The notes beneath the pieces are model-generated. The model saw nothing but the letters and a program-made list of their open reading frames with translations. It was not told the DNA's origin and did not search any database. Positions 25,423-34,358 of a DNA stretch of 52,533 nt are shown piece by piece; the first letter of the stretch is position 1, and each line of letters opens with the position of its first letter. The position numbers and the translations under genes were made by a program. This DNA comes from Methylobacterium hispanicum (lineage in GTDB: Bacteria; Pseudomonadota; Alphaproteobacteria; Rhizobiales; Beijerinckiaceae). The DNA lies in assembly GCF_022179285.1 (NCBI RefSeq), contig NZ_BPQO01000038.1, positions 1 through 52,533 of the forward strand, given 5' to 3'.

Positions 25423-26430
25423 TCAGACAAGCAGCGTAATCAACCCATGGCAGATTGCTGCGATGAGGCCCGCCGCGGGAAGTGTCACCACCCAGGCGAT
25501 CACGATGTTGCCGGCCACGCCCCAGCGCACCGCCGAGGTCCGTCGGGCGGCGCCAACGCCGACGATCGCGCCCGTGATGGTGTGCGTGGTCGAGACCGGC
25601 ACGCCGAGCCATGTCGCCAGAAACAGCGTCATCGCGCCCCCGGTCTCGGCGCAGAAGCCCTGCATCGGGTTCAACCGGGTAATCTTCGAGCCCATCGTGT
25701 GCACGATGCGCCAGCCGCCGAACAAGGTCCCGAGCGCCATCGCTGATTGGCAGGCCAGCACCACCCAGAGCGGCACGTGGAACGTGCCGCCCAGATGGCC
25801 CTGCGAGTAGAGCAGCACCGCGATGATCCCCATGGTCTTCTGAGCGTCGTTGCCCCCGTGCCCGAGGGAGTAGAGCGAGGCCGAGACGAATTGCAGGACC
25901 CGGAAGCTTCTATCGACCGCGAAGGGCGTCGCCCGTCGGCAACTCCAGGACACGATGAGGACGAGCAGGAGCGCCAGCAGAAAGCCGAGGAGCGGGGAGA
26001 GCACGATGGCGGCGACCGTCTTCAGCAGGCCGGCCCAGACCACCACGTCGAGGCCCGCCTTCGCCATGCCGGCCCCGACGAGGCCCCCGACCAGCGCGTG
26101 TGAGCTGCTCGACGGGATTCCGAGCACCCAGGTGGCGATGTTCCACGCGATGGCGCCCACCAGCGCGCTCAGGATCACCCGCGGATCGATGATGCCCGCA
26201 TCGACGATGCCGGTGCCGAGCGTCTGCGCGACGTGAAGGCCGAAGAACAGGAACGCGATGAAGTTGAAGAAGGCGGCCCACAGAACCGCGTATTGCGGCC
26301 GCAGCACACGGGTCGACACGATGGTGGCAATGGAGTTCGCCGCATCGTGCAGACCGTTGAGGAAGTCGAAGAACAGCGCGACCGCGATGAGGCCGGCCAG
26401 AGCGGGGAGCGCGAGCGAGACGGCGTCCAT
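25423..26430 (-). CDS. pit: PiT-family inorganic phosphate transporter
   Basis: The 335-residue membrane protein has about ten hydrophobic segments and both PiT signature repeats: DFLNGLHDAANSIATIVSTR near the N-terminus and YSLGHGGNDAQKTMG in the middle, with PVSTTHTITGAIVGVG in the C-terminal half. It should carry low-affinity metal-phosphate/H+ symport. The ATG at 26430 lies six bases after the stop of the DUF47 gene; a GTG at 26439 overlapping that stop is an alternative. The DUF47-PiT order is a standard pair. Confidence 0.93.
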   Translation of the reverse strand: MDAVSLALPALAGLIAVALFFDFLNGLHDAANSIATIVSTRVLRPQYAVLWAAFFNFIAFLFFGLHVAQTLGTGIVDAGIIDPRVILSALVGAIAWNIATWVLGIPSSSSHALVGGLVGAGMAKAGLDVVVWAGLLKTVAAIVLSPLLGFLLALLLVLIVSWSCRRATPFAVDRSFRVLQFVSASLYSLGHGGNDAQKTMGIIAVLLYSQGHLGGTFHVPLWVVLACQSAMALGTLFGGWRIVHTMGSKITRLNPMQGFCAETGGAMTLFLATWLGVPVSTTHTITGAIVGVGAARRTSAVRWGVAGNIVIAWVVTLPAAGLIAAICHGLITLLV

Positions 26431-26435
26431 GCAGA

Positions 26436-27092
26436 TCACACGTTCTCGATCACGATGCCGCTGATCTCGTTGGCGACGTCCTCGAAGCGATCGACGACGT
26501 CCTCCAAGTGCCCGTAGATCTCGGCGCCGATGATGTAGGCCATGGTGTCGCCGTCGCCGCCGTCCTTGCGGTGCGCCTGGTAGAGGGCCTTCAGGCCACG
26601 CTCCTGAAGCGCGTCAGAGCGGCCCTCGACGCGGGTGATCGCCTCCGTCAGCGCGCTGATGCGGGAGGCATGAGTTCCAACCGCGTTGAGAAGCGGTACC
26701 GCCTCGGCGGTGAGCCGGGCGGCCTCGAGCACGGTCTCGCCCATCTCCCGCATCAGCGGATCGAAGCTGCGCACCTCGTAGAGCGCGATGGTCTTCACGG
26801 TCTTGTTCATCTGGTCGATGGCGTCGTCCATCGACTGGATCAGGTCCTTGATGTCGCCGCGGTCGAACGGCGTGATGAAGCTGCGTCGCACGGCGAGCAG
26901 CACCTCGGCGGTGATCGCGTCCGCCTCCTGCTCCCGGTCGACGATGATCTGGCAGTAGCGCGGGACGTCCTCGCCGCCCTTCAGAACCCCCTGAAGCGCC
27001 TCGGCTCCGGCGATCAGGGTCTTGGAGTGGCGGGCGAAGAGGTCGAAAAAGCGGTCCTCGCGCGGCATCAGCGCCCGAAACCAACCCAGCAT
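26436..27092 (-). CDS. DUF47 / PhoU-like phosphate transport regulator
   Basis: 218 residues, all-helical, starting MLGWFRALMPREDRFFDLFA after a strong AAGGGGGAG site. The PhoU-like bundle carries E/DxxxD metal-binding repeats (DREQEADAITAEVL, SMDDAIDQMNKTVK, HLEDVVDRFEDVANEISG). DUF47 proteins accompany PiT transporters and modulate or gate them. It lies immediately upstream of pit with a translationally coupled spacing, so the two form an operon. Confidence 0.92.
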   Translation of the reverse strand: MLGWFRALMPREDRFFDLFARHSKTLIAGAEALQGVLKGGEDVPRYCQIIVDREQEADAITAEVLLAVRRSFITPFDRGDIKDLIQSMDDAIDQMNKTVKTIALYEVRSFDPLMREMGETVLEAARLTAEAVPLLNAVGTHASRISALTEAITRVEGRSDALQERGLKALYQAHRKDGGDGDTMAYIIGAEIYGHLEDVVDRFEDVANEISGIVIENV

Positions 27093-27130
27093 TCAGCTCC
27101 CCCTTCGCTCGTTTGTTCGGATCGCGACAC

Positions 27131-27346
27131 TCAGATGAGGCGTATCTCGCTGGGCTTCAGATCTAGGCGACGGACCAGATCCCGCGAGAGGGAACCTGTG
27201 ATCTCAACCTGCATGCCGTCGATCGCCAGGGCCCGCATCCGATCCAGCGCGTCGGTCTCGGAATGGGCGATGACGGCATAGACCCGCACGGCCTCGCGCT
27301 TCTGCCGCACCGCGACGAGAAACGCCGTGCCCTTTTTCCGCTTCAT
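27131..27346 (-). CDS. hypothetical protein, 71 aa
   Basis: A small basic protein beginning MKRKKGTAFLVAVRQKREAV, with one likely alpha/beta unit (RVYAVIAHSETDALDRMRAL, then GMQVEITGSLSRDLVRRLDL) ending SEIRLI. No family is recognised. It lies 38 bases upstream of the DUF47 gene on the same strand and could share its promoter. Codon use is typical of the surroundings. Confidence 0.6.
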   Translation of the reverse strand: MKRKKGTAFLVAVRQKREAVRVYAVIAHSETDALDRMRALAIDGMQVEITGSLSRDLVRRLDLKPSEIRLI

Positions 27347-27391
27347 GCCCGAGAGGCCGAACTGCGATGACGAGCCTCCGATCCTGTGCGG

Positions 27392-27645
27392 TCAGTCCTT
27401 ATCCGGCTTCTCCTTCGTGATCGCTCCTGTTTCGAGACCGGCGTGAAACTCCATCGTCACGCCGTTCCTGACCCACTCACCCTTCCAGCGGCCGTCGTCG
27501 GCCTCGATGCGGTGATGCGGGTATGACCTGCTTCCCTGAGCCTCTGCTTGACTTGATCGACGGGTATCCAGTCCGCCTCCGACAGTTCGGCGAGCGCCGG
27601 GCTGGCGCCACCCGGCGCCGGCGCGAAGGCCGCTGTCCATTTCAT
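27392..27645 (-). pseudogene. small conserved-looking protein with a frameshift
   Basis: The first part reads MKWTAAFAPAPGGASPALAE then LSEADWIPVDQVKQRLREAG. After a shift near 27520 the second part continues as HHRIEADDGRWKGEWVRNG, VTMEFHAGLETGAITKEKPD. Together they make an ~84-residue protein with a charged, repeat-free C-terminus. The joined sequence looks coherent, so one indel (natural or from sequencing) is inferred. The function is unknown. Confidence 0.6.
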
Positions 27646-27837
27646 TAGCCGTCTCCCTATCCCTCGTGGCGAACAACGGGTGACGCGGAGAGCGGTTGCG
27701 CGCGGCTCGGCACGCCATCGGCCGGACCCTGCCCCGGGCAGCCTGATCGTGCCGAGGGTAGGACACAGGTCGCTGCCCGCGGCGCCGTCGACGCTGCACG
27801 AAGACCCCGCGCGGGCAGGACGCCGAACCCGTGCGAT

Positions 27838-27872
27838 GGCTGCGCGTACCGAGCGGCTCGGTACGCGCAGCC
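27838..27872 (-). terminator. strong hairpin after glpT
   Basis: The arms GGCTGCGCGTACCGAG (27838-27853) and CTCGGTACGCGCAGCC (27857-27872) are perfectly complementary over 16 bp with a CGG loop, six bases past the glpT stop. No U-tract follows on the minus strand, but the position and strength fit a transcription end or mRNA 3' stabiliser for the glp operon. Confidence 0.75.
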
Positions 27873-27877
27873 GATCG

Positions 27878-29218
27878 TCAGGCGTGTCGCTTGGCGGCAG
27901 CGCCGTCGTGCCTCAAGGTCAGAGCCAGGAAGACGATCGCGAGAACGCAGGCGGACAGCAGGAGGACGAAGCAGCCGTTCCAGCCATAATGGTCCGTCGT
28001 GTAGCCGACCAGCGCACTGGCCGCCACAGAGCCGCCCAGGTAGCCGAACAGCCCCGTGAACCCGGCCGCCGTTCCGGCGGCCTTCTTGGGCACCAGTTCC
28101 AGGGCCTGCAGGCCGATCAGCATCACCGGACCGTAGATCAGGAAGCCGATGCAGATCAGCGCCGCGAGGTCGATGCCCGGATTGCCTTCGGGGTTGAGCC
28201 AGTAGACCAGCGTCGCGATCAGGACGCCGACCATGAACACGACGCCGGTGGCGCCGCGGTTGCCGCGAAACAGCTTGTCGGACAACCAGCCGCAGAGAAG
28301 GGTGCCCGGGATGCCGGCCCACTCGTACAGGAAATAGGCCCAGGAGGTCTTGTCGACAGAGAAGTGCTTGGCCTCCTTCAGGTAGGTGGGAGCCCAGTCC
28401 AGCACGCCGTAGCGCAGCAGGTAGACGAACACGTTGGCGAAGGCGATGTACCAGAGCAGCCGGTTCTTCAGCACGTGCTCGACGAAAATCTCCCGCGTCG
28501 AGAACTCGCGCTCGTGGTTCGCGTCGTACCCTTCCGGATAATCCTGCTTCCAGGTCTCGACCGAGGGCAGGCCGCAGGATTGCGGCGTGTCCCGCATGGT
28601 CAGGAAGGCGAAGACCGCCACGCCGAGGGCCACCGTCGCGGGAACGTAGAAGGCCGCGTGCCAGTCGTTGAACCACGCGAGACCGAGCAGGAACAACGGA
28701 CCGATCAGGCCGCCCCCGACGTTGTGCGCCACGTTCCAGACCGAGACGACGCCGCCACGCTCCTTCTGCGACCACCAGTGCACCATCGTGCGCCCGCTCG
28801 GCGGCCAGCCCATCCCCTGGAACCAGCCGTTGAGGAAGAGCAGCACGAACATGATGCTCACGCTGGAGGTCGCCCAGGGCGCGAAGCCGAACAGGAACAT
28901 CACCAGCGCCGAGAGCACGAGGCCGATGGGCAGGAAGTAGCGGGAATCGGATCGGTCCGAGACCAGGCCCATGAGGAACTTGGACAGGCCGTAGGCGATG
29001 GCCACGGCCGATAGGGCGGTGCCGAGCTCGCCGCGGCTGTAGCCCTGCTCGACGAGATAGGGCATGGCCAGAGAGAAGTTCTTGCGCAGCAGGTAGTAGC
29101 CCGCATAGCCCAGGAAGATGCCCGCGAAGATCTGCCACCGCAGCCGGCGGTAGGTCGGATCGATGCGGTCCGGCGGGATCAGCGGCCGGTGCGCGGCGGG
29201 CGCGAGGAAGCCGATCAT
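27878..29218 (-). CDS. glpT: glycerol-3-phosphate transporter
   Basis: 446 residues, close to E. coli GlpT (452). It is an MFS antiporter of the organophosphate:phosphate family: RWQIFAGIFLGYAGYYLLRK (the substrate-binding Arg/Tyr/Lys region of helix 1), GLVSDRSDSRYFLPIGL, FFLNGW-type FLNGWFQGMGWPPSGRTMVHW, and a second half with LLRYGVLDWAPTYLKEAKHF and GWLSDKLF. It should import sn-glycerol-3-phosphate in exchange for phosphate. The start overlaps the stop of a 68-residue ORF (ATGA). It sits downstream of glpD on the same strand and ends at a strong hairpin. Confidence 0.93.
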   Translation of the reverse strand: MIGFLAPAAHRPLIPPDRIDPTYRRLRWQIFAGIFLGYAGYYLLRKNFSLAMPYLVEQGYSRGELGTALSAVAIAYGLSKFLMGLVSDRSDSRYFLPIGLVLSALVMFLFGFAPWATSSVSIMFVLLFLNGWFQGMGWPPSGRTMVHWWSQKERGGVVSVWNVAHNVGGGLIGPLFLLGLAWFNDWHAAFYVPATVALGVAVFAFLTMRDTPQSCGLPSVETWKQDYPEGYDANHEREFSTREIFVEHVLKNRLLWYIAFANVFVYLLRYGVLDWAPTYLKEAKHFSVDKTSWAYFLYEWAGIPGTLLCGWLSDKLFRGNRGATGVVFMVGVLIATLVYWLNPEGNPGIDLAALICIGFLIYGPVMLIGLQALELVPKKAAGTAAGFTGLFGYLGGSVAASALVGYTTDHYGWNGCFVLLLSACVLAIVFLALTLRHDGAAAKRHA

Positions 29219-29421
29219 CGTGCGCCCCCGTGTGCGAGGCCGTGACCGGCCCCGGGCGGCAGGGTCGCGGAATGGGGCCGGTGGCTGCCCTCGGGGCCGC
29301 CCTCGGCGGCCAGCCTCGCCGCGCAGCGGCGACCGGTACCCGGCCCCCCCGGCAGGCACGCGATCAGCAGGTCAGGCCTCGCCCTGCGCCGCCACCGCGC
29401 GGCATCGTCTCGTCGCAACAT
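29215..29421 (-). CDS. small ORF between glpD and glpT (68 aa)
   Basis: The frame starts MLRRDDAARWRRRARPDLLI after a good AAGGGGGAA site and ends HGLAHGGAR with a TGA that overlaps the glpT ATG (29218-29215). The product is Arg/Gly-rich with one short hydrophobic stretch (DLLIACLPGG). It could be a real small protein or a leader whose translation couples ribosomes to glpT. I do not recognise a family. Confidence 0.45.
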   Translation of the reverse strand: MLRRDDAARWRRRARPDLLIACLPGGPGTGRRCAARLAAEGGPEGSHRPHSATLPPGAGHGLAHGGAR

Positions 29422-29509
29422 CGTTTCCCCCTTCGGGTTTGGCGTGTCTCCGGCCGAGGCCGGGCCGCCGTCTTCGAGTCCTGTCGCAGGCTCGTGCCTC
29501 GGAGCCACC

Positions 29510-31027
29510 TCAGCCGGCAGCCGTCGCGGGACCGGTCGCGGCGTCGTCGAGCGAGCCCGTCAGGGTGGCCATCGTCGTCCGCAACGCCGCGACCTCGTCG
29601 GCCGAGAAGGCGAGGCCGAGCTTCGACCGGCGCCAGAGCACGTCCTCGACGGTGCGCGCCCATTCCCGCTCGACCATCCAGCGCAGCTCGCCCGCGTGAA
29701 GCCCGTGGCCGAGGTCGGGCCCGAGATCCGCGGCGATGCGCAACGCATCGGTCCCGTAGGCCGCCACCAGGCGCTCGACCGTGGAGGCCGCGAGCCGGGG
29801 TGCCGCGCGCGCGAGGGCGGCTTCCAGTTCGGCGACCCCGTCCACCGGGAAGTCGCCGCCGGGAAGCGGACTGGTCCCTGTCCAGGAGCGCCCCCGTGCC
29901 CCGAGCTGGCGGCCGATCTCCGCGAGGGCGTCCTCGGCGAGCTTGCGGTAGGTCGTGATCTTGCCGCCGAAGATGTTGAGCAGAGCCGCCTCGCCGGGCC
30001 CGCCCTCCGTCTTGAGAACGTAGTCGCGCGTCGCCTCCTGCGCCGTGGAGGCGTTGTCGTCGAAGAGCGGGCGCACGCCCGAGAAGGACCAGACGATGTC
30101 CGCGCGGCGCAGCGGCTCGGCGAAGTACTCGCTGGCCGCGCGCAGGAGATAGTCGGTCTCCTCCTCGGTGATCGCCGCATCCGCCGGATCGCCGGAGAAG
30201 TCGCGATCGGTGGTGCCCACGAGCGTGGTGCCGTTCGCGTACGGGATGGCGAAGATGATGCGGCCGTCCGCGTTCTGGAAGATGAAGGCCCGGTCGTGCT
30301 CGTAGAGCCGGCGCACCACGATGTGCGAGCCCTGGACGAGGCGCACGTGCCGGGCCTCGCTCCGTCCGAGGGGCCCCTGGATCACCCGGTCGACCCAGGG
30401 GCCGGCCGCGTTGACGAGGAAGCGCGCGGCGATCTCCTCCTCCCGGCCGGACCGGAGGTCGCGCCGGACGATGCGCCACATGCTGCCCACCCGGCGGGCC
30501 GAGACGACGCGGCTGCGCACCGCGATCTCGGCGCCCCGCACCTCGGCGTCACGCGCGTTGAGAACGACGAGGCGCGTATCGTCCACACGCGCGTCGGAAT
30601 ACTCGAAGCCCCGCCGGAACGCCGCCTTAAGGGGAGCGCCGAGGGGGCCGGTGAGGTCTACCGGGCGCGTGGCGGGCAGCCGCTTGCGGCCGCCGAGATG
30701 GTCGTAGAGGAACAGGCCGGCGCGCAGCAGCCAGGCCGGGCGCAGACCCGCGTGCAGCGGCAGCACGAAGCGCAGGGGACGCACGATGTGGGGTGCGATG
30801 CTCCAGAGCACCTCGCGCTCCGCCAGCGCCTCGCGCACGAGGCGGAACTCGTAGTGCTCGAGGTAGCGCAGGCCGCCGTGGATCAGCTTCGTCGACCAGG
30901 ACGAGGTCCCGCTGCCGAGGTCGTTCTGCTCTGTAAGCGCGACCGAGTAGCCGCGCCCCGCCGCGTCGCGGGCGATGCCGCAGCCGTTGATCCCACCACC
31001 GATGACGGCGACGTCGAAGGTTCGCAT
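29510..31027 (-). CDS. glpD: aerobic glycerol-3-phosphate dehydrogenase
   Basis: 505 residues (E. coli GlpD 501). The FAD-binding start MRTFDVAVIGGGINGCGIAR is followed by GTSSWSTKLIHGGLRYLEHYEF, a family signature, then VRLVQGSHIVV, YANGTTLVGTTDRDFSGD and NIFGGKITTYRKLAE. The C-terminal cap ends around GLAFSADEVAALRTTMATL. It oxidises glycerol-3-phosphate to dihydroxyacetone phosphate at the inner membrane and passes electrons to quinone. It lies 96 bases downstream of glpR. A GGGGAGG site precedes the ATG. Confidence 0.95.
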   Translation of the reverse strand: MRTFDVAVIGGGINGCGIARDAAGRGYSVALTEQNDLGSGTSSWSTKLIHGGLRYLEHYEFRLVREALAEREVLWSIAPHIVRPLRFVLPLHAGLRPAWLLRAGLFLYDHLGGRKRLPATRPVDLTGPLGAPLKAAFRRGFEYSDARVDDTRLVVLNARDAEVRGAEIAVRSRVVSARRVGSMWRIVRRDLRSGREEEIAARFLVNAAGPWVDRVIQGPLGRSEARHVRLVQGSHIVVRRLYEHDRAFIFQNADGRIIFAIPYANGTTLVGTTDRDFSGDPADAAITEEETDYLLRAASEYFAEPLRRADIVWSFSGVRPLFDDNASTAQEATRDYVLKTEGGPGEAALLNIFGGKITTYRKLAEDALAEIGRQLGARGRSWTGTSPLPGGDFPVDGVAELEAALARAAPRLAASTVERLVAAYGTDALRIAADLGPDLGHGLHAGELRWMVEREWARTVEDVLWRRSKLGLAFSADEVAALRTTMATLTGSLDDAATGPATAAG

Positions 31028-31099
31028 GGGCCTCCCCGTTTTCGGGCTGCGACGTTGGAAGGCAGCTGCGAAAGCCGGAGGATTAAATTCGAAGCCAAA

Positions 31100-31118
31100 C
31101 GAAAGTCAACCGAAAGTC
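31100..31118 (-). promoter_or_regulatory. candidate GlpR operator upstream of glpD
   Basis: On the plus strand CGAAAGTC occurs at 31100-31107 and again at 31111-31118, 11 bp apart (one helical turn), with a related TTCGAA at 31088-31093. DeoR-type GlpR proteins bind TTTCG-containing repeats (general knowledge). The site lies between glpR and glpD. Confidence 0.5.
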
Positions 31119-31123
31119 GATGG

Positions 31124-31885
31124 TCAACGTCCCGTTTCAACGAGGCGCACCCCGGACGCGCGGCAGAGATCGCGCAGGGCCTCGCTTTGACAGCGATCCG
31201 TCACGAAGGTGCCGATCTGGCCGAGATGGGCGAGGCGCACGGGCGCGCTGCGCTCGAACTTGGTCGCATCCGCGACGAGCATGACGTGGCGCGCGTTGGC
31301 GATAATCGCCTGCGCCACTCGGACCTCCCGATAGTCGAAATCGAGGAGCGACCCGTCTTCGTCGATGGCCGAGGCGCCGATGACCGCGAAATCCACCTTG
31401 AATTGGCGGATGAAGTCGACGGCCGCCTCCCCGACGATTCCTCCATCCGAGCGCCGGATGAGACCGCCCGCCACGACGCACTCGATCTCCGGGCTCGCGC
31501 GCAGGGCGTGAGCGACGTTGAGATTGTTGGTGATCACCATCAGACCGGAATGGCTGAGCAGGGCACTGGCGACCGCCTCGGTCGTGGTGCCGATGTTGAT
31601 GAACAGCGAGGAGCGGTCCGGGATCAAGTCGGCTGCGGCGCGGGCGATCGCGGCCTTCTCGGGGGCCGCCAGCGCGTGGCGCGCCTCGTAGCCGAGGTTC
31701 TCGGCTCCCGCCCCGAGCACCGCGCCGCCGTGGATGCGCGAGAGGAGACGCGCATCGCACAAGTCGTTGAGATCCTTGCGGATGGTCTGGACGCTGACCG
31801 CGAAGTGTCCGGACAAGGCCTCGACGAGCACACGGCCATCGCTGCGGGCGATGGTCATGATCGCATTCTGACGCTCCGAGAGCAT
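31124..31885 (-). CDS. glpR: DeoR-family repressor of glycerol-3-phosphate genes
   Basis: 253 residues from ATG 31885 (GGAGG upstream). The N-terminal helix-turn-helix MLSERQNAIMTIARSDGRVL then SVQTIRKDLNDLCDARLLSR-IHGGAV carries the DeoR signature. The C-terminal sugar-phosphate-isomerase-like sensor has FINIGTTTEAVA (phosphate-binding GTT), NNLNVAHAL, GASAIDEDGSLLDFDYREV and VADATKFERSAPVR. This, and its place upstream of glpD and glpT, support GlpR. It should repress the operon until glycerol-3-phosphate binds. It probably controls its own promoter through CGAAAG repeats. Confidence 0.88.
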   Translation of the reverse strand: MLSERQNAIMTIARSDGRVLVEALSGHFAVSVQTIRKDLNDLCDARLLSRIHGGAVLGAGAENLGYEARHALAAPEKAAIARAAADLIPDRSSLFINIGTTTEAVASALLSHSGLMVITNNLNVAHALRASPEIECVVAGGLIRRSDGGIVGEAAVDFIRQFKVDFAVIGASAIDEDGSLLDFDYREVRVAQAIIANARHVMLVADATKFERSAPVRLAHLGQIGTFVTDRCQSEALRDLCRASGVRLVETGR

Positions 31886-31909
31886 GCTGTCCGGCCTCCA
31901 GGGACGTGA

Positions 31910-31960
31910 GCGAAAGCTGTCGAGGCGCGAGCGAGCAGGATCTGCCAGCATGCGAAAGCT
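31910..31960 (-). promoter_or_regulatory. candidate GlpR autoregulatory repeats
   Basis: GCGAAAGCT occurs at 31910-31918 and 31952-31960 in the region just upstream of glpR. The CGAAAG core is the same as in the repeats before glpD. The distance (42 bp, four turns) suits cooperative binding. Confidence 0.4.
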
Positions 31961-32033
31961 CGTTCGCGCTGAACCGAACGCTAGCGCATTCCACCCGGCG
32001 ACGGAATGTCCGTCCTACCGCCCCCGGCGATCG

Positions 32034-32939
32034 TCAGGCCCCGCTCGCGCTCGTGGCGACGAGCCAGTCGATGAACGCGGTGAGCGTCGGTGTCTTGTCC
32101 GCGTCGTTCGGCACCAGAGCCACGTAGCCGGGGCGGGGCACGACAATCTCGGGAAAGGGCGCAACGAGACGGCCCGCCGCGAGATCACCGGACAGCACGG
32201 GCAGCGGACCAACGCCGTAGCCGAGCCCGTCCGCCGTCGCCTGCAGCGCGACGAAGTAATGATCGAACGTCCGTCGGGGGCCCAGTTCCAGGGGCAGGCC
32301 GGCGGCGGCGAGCCAGTCGCCCCAGTCGCCTGGGCGGGTCTCGCTCGTCAGCAAAGTGCCGCCCGCGAGGTCCGACGGTGCGCGCAGGGGGCGGGCGGCA
32401 AGCAGGGACGGGCTCGCCACCAGCGTGTTGGCCTCCGCCAGGAAGGGGACGGCGCGGTAGGCCCCCCAGGGATGGTGGGCGCCCGCGCCGAGCCGTGGCT
32501 CGCGCCGGACTGCGAGGTCGAAGCCGCCCCGCAGAGCGTTGTGCAGAGTGGTCGTCGTCGTGACGACCACTTCCGCCTCCGGCCGTGCCGCGTGGAAGCG
32601 ATCCAGACGGGGAATCAGCCAGCGCATCGCGAAGGTCGTGGGTGTGCTCACCCGCAGGGTCCGCGGCGCGAGAGGCCGGCCGCAGATCTCGGCCGCGGCA
32701 TCGAGCCGGTCGAAGGTGAGGCTGACGGCCTCCGCGAAGGCCCGTGCCGCCGGCGTAGGCACTACGTTCCGTCCGACCCGCACGAAGAGGCGCTGGCCGA
32801 ACCACGCCTCCAGCGCGGCGACCTGCCGGCTGACGGCCCCGTGGGTCAGCCCGAGCTCGGCCGCCGCTGCGGCGTGGCTGCCGGCACGGGCGGCGACCTC
32901 GAAGACGCGCAGAGCGTGAAGGGGCGGAAGGCGACGCAT
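32034..32939 (-). CDS. LysR-family regulator (GcvA-like)
   Basis: 301 residues. It starts MRRLPPLHALRVFEVAARAG and has the GcvA/AmpR-type HTH (LTHGAVSRQVAALEAWFGQRLF) with a RFxA-like TFAMRWLIPRLDRFHA opening of the effector domain. It is divergent from the MFS/DMT exporter pair, 137 bases away, so it most likely controls them. GTGAGCTT and AAGCTCAC inverted arms (32961-32968, 33009-33016) lie in the gap. The inducer is unknown. Confidence 0.9.
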   Translation of the reverse strand: MRRLPPLHALRVFEVAARAGSHAAAAAELGLTHGAVSRQVAALEAWFGQRLFVRVGRNVVPTPAARAFAEAVSLTFDRLDAAAEICGRPLAPRTLRVSTPTTFAMRWLIPRLDRFHAARPEAEVVVTTTTTLHNALRGGFDLAVRREPRLGAGAHHPWGAYRAVPFLAEANTLVASPSLLAARPLRAPSDLAGGTLLTSETRPGDWGDWLAAAGLPLELGPRRTFDHYFVALQATADGLGYGVGPLPVLSGDLAAGRLVAPFPEIVVPRPGYVALVPNDADKTPTLTAFIDWLVATSASGA

Positions 32940-33076
32940 CGGATCCCGGGGCCGGCACCCGTGAGCTTAGCGCACGGATACCGTGAGGCAAACGTGGCTC
33001 ATCGCCGGAAGCTCACGGATGTAGCGCTCACGACGGCGGCCGCAGGCCGCACCGCACGCCGGACAGGGGGCGCTTC

Positions 33077-34336
33077 ATGCCGACGACGACCGCCGAGGGA
33101 ACGGAGGCGCGGGCCGCGGGCCCGCCCTGTCCGGAGGCCGGTGCCGCACCGCGGCCCGCGAGGACGCTGGCCGCCGCCGGCATCAATCACGCGCTGCACG
33201 ACGGCTATACGGACCTGATCTACGTGCTGCTGCCGGTCTGGCAGGCGGAGTTCGGCCTGGGCTACGTCGCCCTCGCGCTGGTGCGCGCGCTCTATGTCGG
33301 CGCCCTGGCCGGCCTGCAGATGCCCGCGACCGCGCTCGCCCGCGCACTCGGCGCCCGCAGCGTTCTGGTGCTCGGCACGCTGCTCAGCGCGGGCGGCTAC
33401 GCGCTCGCCGGGGCCTCGGGCGGCGTGGTCGGGCTTTGCGGGGCCCTCGCGCTCGCCGGAGCGGGCAGCAGCACCCAGCACCCGCTCGCCTCCGCGGTGA
33501 TCGCGCGGGCCTACGGGCGCGGCGCGCGCGGCCCACTCGGCACCTACAACTTCGCCGGCGATCTCGGGAAGGCGGCGCTGCCGCCGCTCGTCGGCCTGCT
33601 GCTCGCCGGGCTCGACTGGCGCTCCGTGCTCTGGCTCGTCGCCGGTCTCGGTCTGGCCGTCGCGGTCGGGGTCGCCGGCCTGCTGCCGCGCGAGCCCTGC
33701 GCGCGCGGCGCGGCGGGGGAGCGCGCGCGGCCGGCTCCGCACGATGTGGCGCAAGGGGCCGACCCGCCGCCGCAGCGGGCCGCCTTCGGGCTCCTCGTCG
33801 CGATCGGCATGCTCGACAACGCCGCGCGCCCGGCCTTTCTCGTCTACCTGCCGTTCCTGCTGCAGGAGAAGGGCGCGGCGCTCTCCGCGGTGGGCATGGC
33901 CTTCGCGCTCGTCGCCGTCGGCGGTGCCCTCGGCAAGGCGGCGTTCGGCCGGCTCGGGGAGCGCTTCGGGGTGACGCGCAGCGTGCTCCTCACGGAGGTC
34001 GGCACGGCCGTGGCGATCCTGGCGATGATCATCCTTCCGCTGGCGCCCGCCCTCGTCGTGCTGCCGGGGCTCGGCCTGATGCTGAACGGCACATCCTCGG
34101 TGCTGTACGGCACGGTCCCGGATCTGGCGCCGGGCGGACGCGTCGAGCGGGCCTTCGCGATCTTCTACACCTGCACCCTCGGCGGCTCCGCGCTGGCCGC
34201 TCCCCTGCTCTACGGCCCGCTCGGCGACGCGGTTGGGCCGAGCTGGGCGGCGGTCGCTGCCGCAGCGATGGCCCTCGCCGTCGTCCCGCTCATGCTCGCC
34301 CTGGCACCGCATCTCGCCGTGCCGAGGCGCCCGTGA
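33077..34336 (+). CDS. MFS transporter (fosmidomycin-resistance-like)
   Basis: 419 residues, twelve predicted helices. After a hydrophilic start, AAGINHALHDGYTDLIYVLLP is the signature of the Fsr-like group (HxxxDxY..LLP). The second half starts RAAFGLLVAIGMLDNAARPA and includes FLLQEKGAALSAVGMAFAL. A drug or small-molecule exporter role is inferred. It heads a two-gene plus-strand unit with the DMT gene 22 bases later. Divergent LysR upstream. Confidence 0.85.
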   Translation: MPTTTAEGTEARAAGPPCPEAGAAPRPARTLAAAGINHALHDGYTDLIYVLLPVWQAEFGLGYVALALVRALYVGALAGLQMPATALARALGARSVLVLGTLLSAGGYALAGASGGVVGLCGALALAGAGSSTQHPLASAVIARAYGRGARGPLGTYNFAGDLGKAALPPLVGLLLAGLDWRSVLWLVAGLGLAVAVGVAGLLPREPCARGAAGERARPAPHDVAQGADPPPQRAAFGLLVAIGMLDNAARPAFLVYLPFLLQEKGAALSAVGMAFALVAVGGALGKAAFGRLGERFGVTRSVLLTEVGTAVAILAMIILPLAPALVVLPGLGLMLNGTSSVLYGTVPDLAPGGRVERAFAIFYTCTLGGSALAAPLLYGPLGDAVGPSWAAVAAAAMALAVVPLMLALAPHLAVPRRP

Positions 34337-34358
34337 CGCACGAGAGGAGCGACCGCGC

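Noticed and set aside
29444..31909. 821-codon plus-strand frame
   Set aside because: It is antisense to glpD and glpR, which are unmistakable. The translated protein has no domain.
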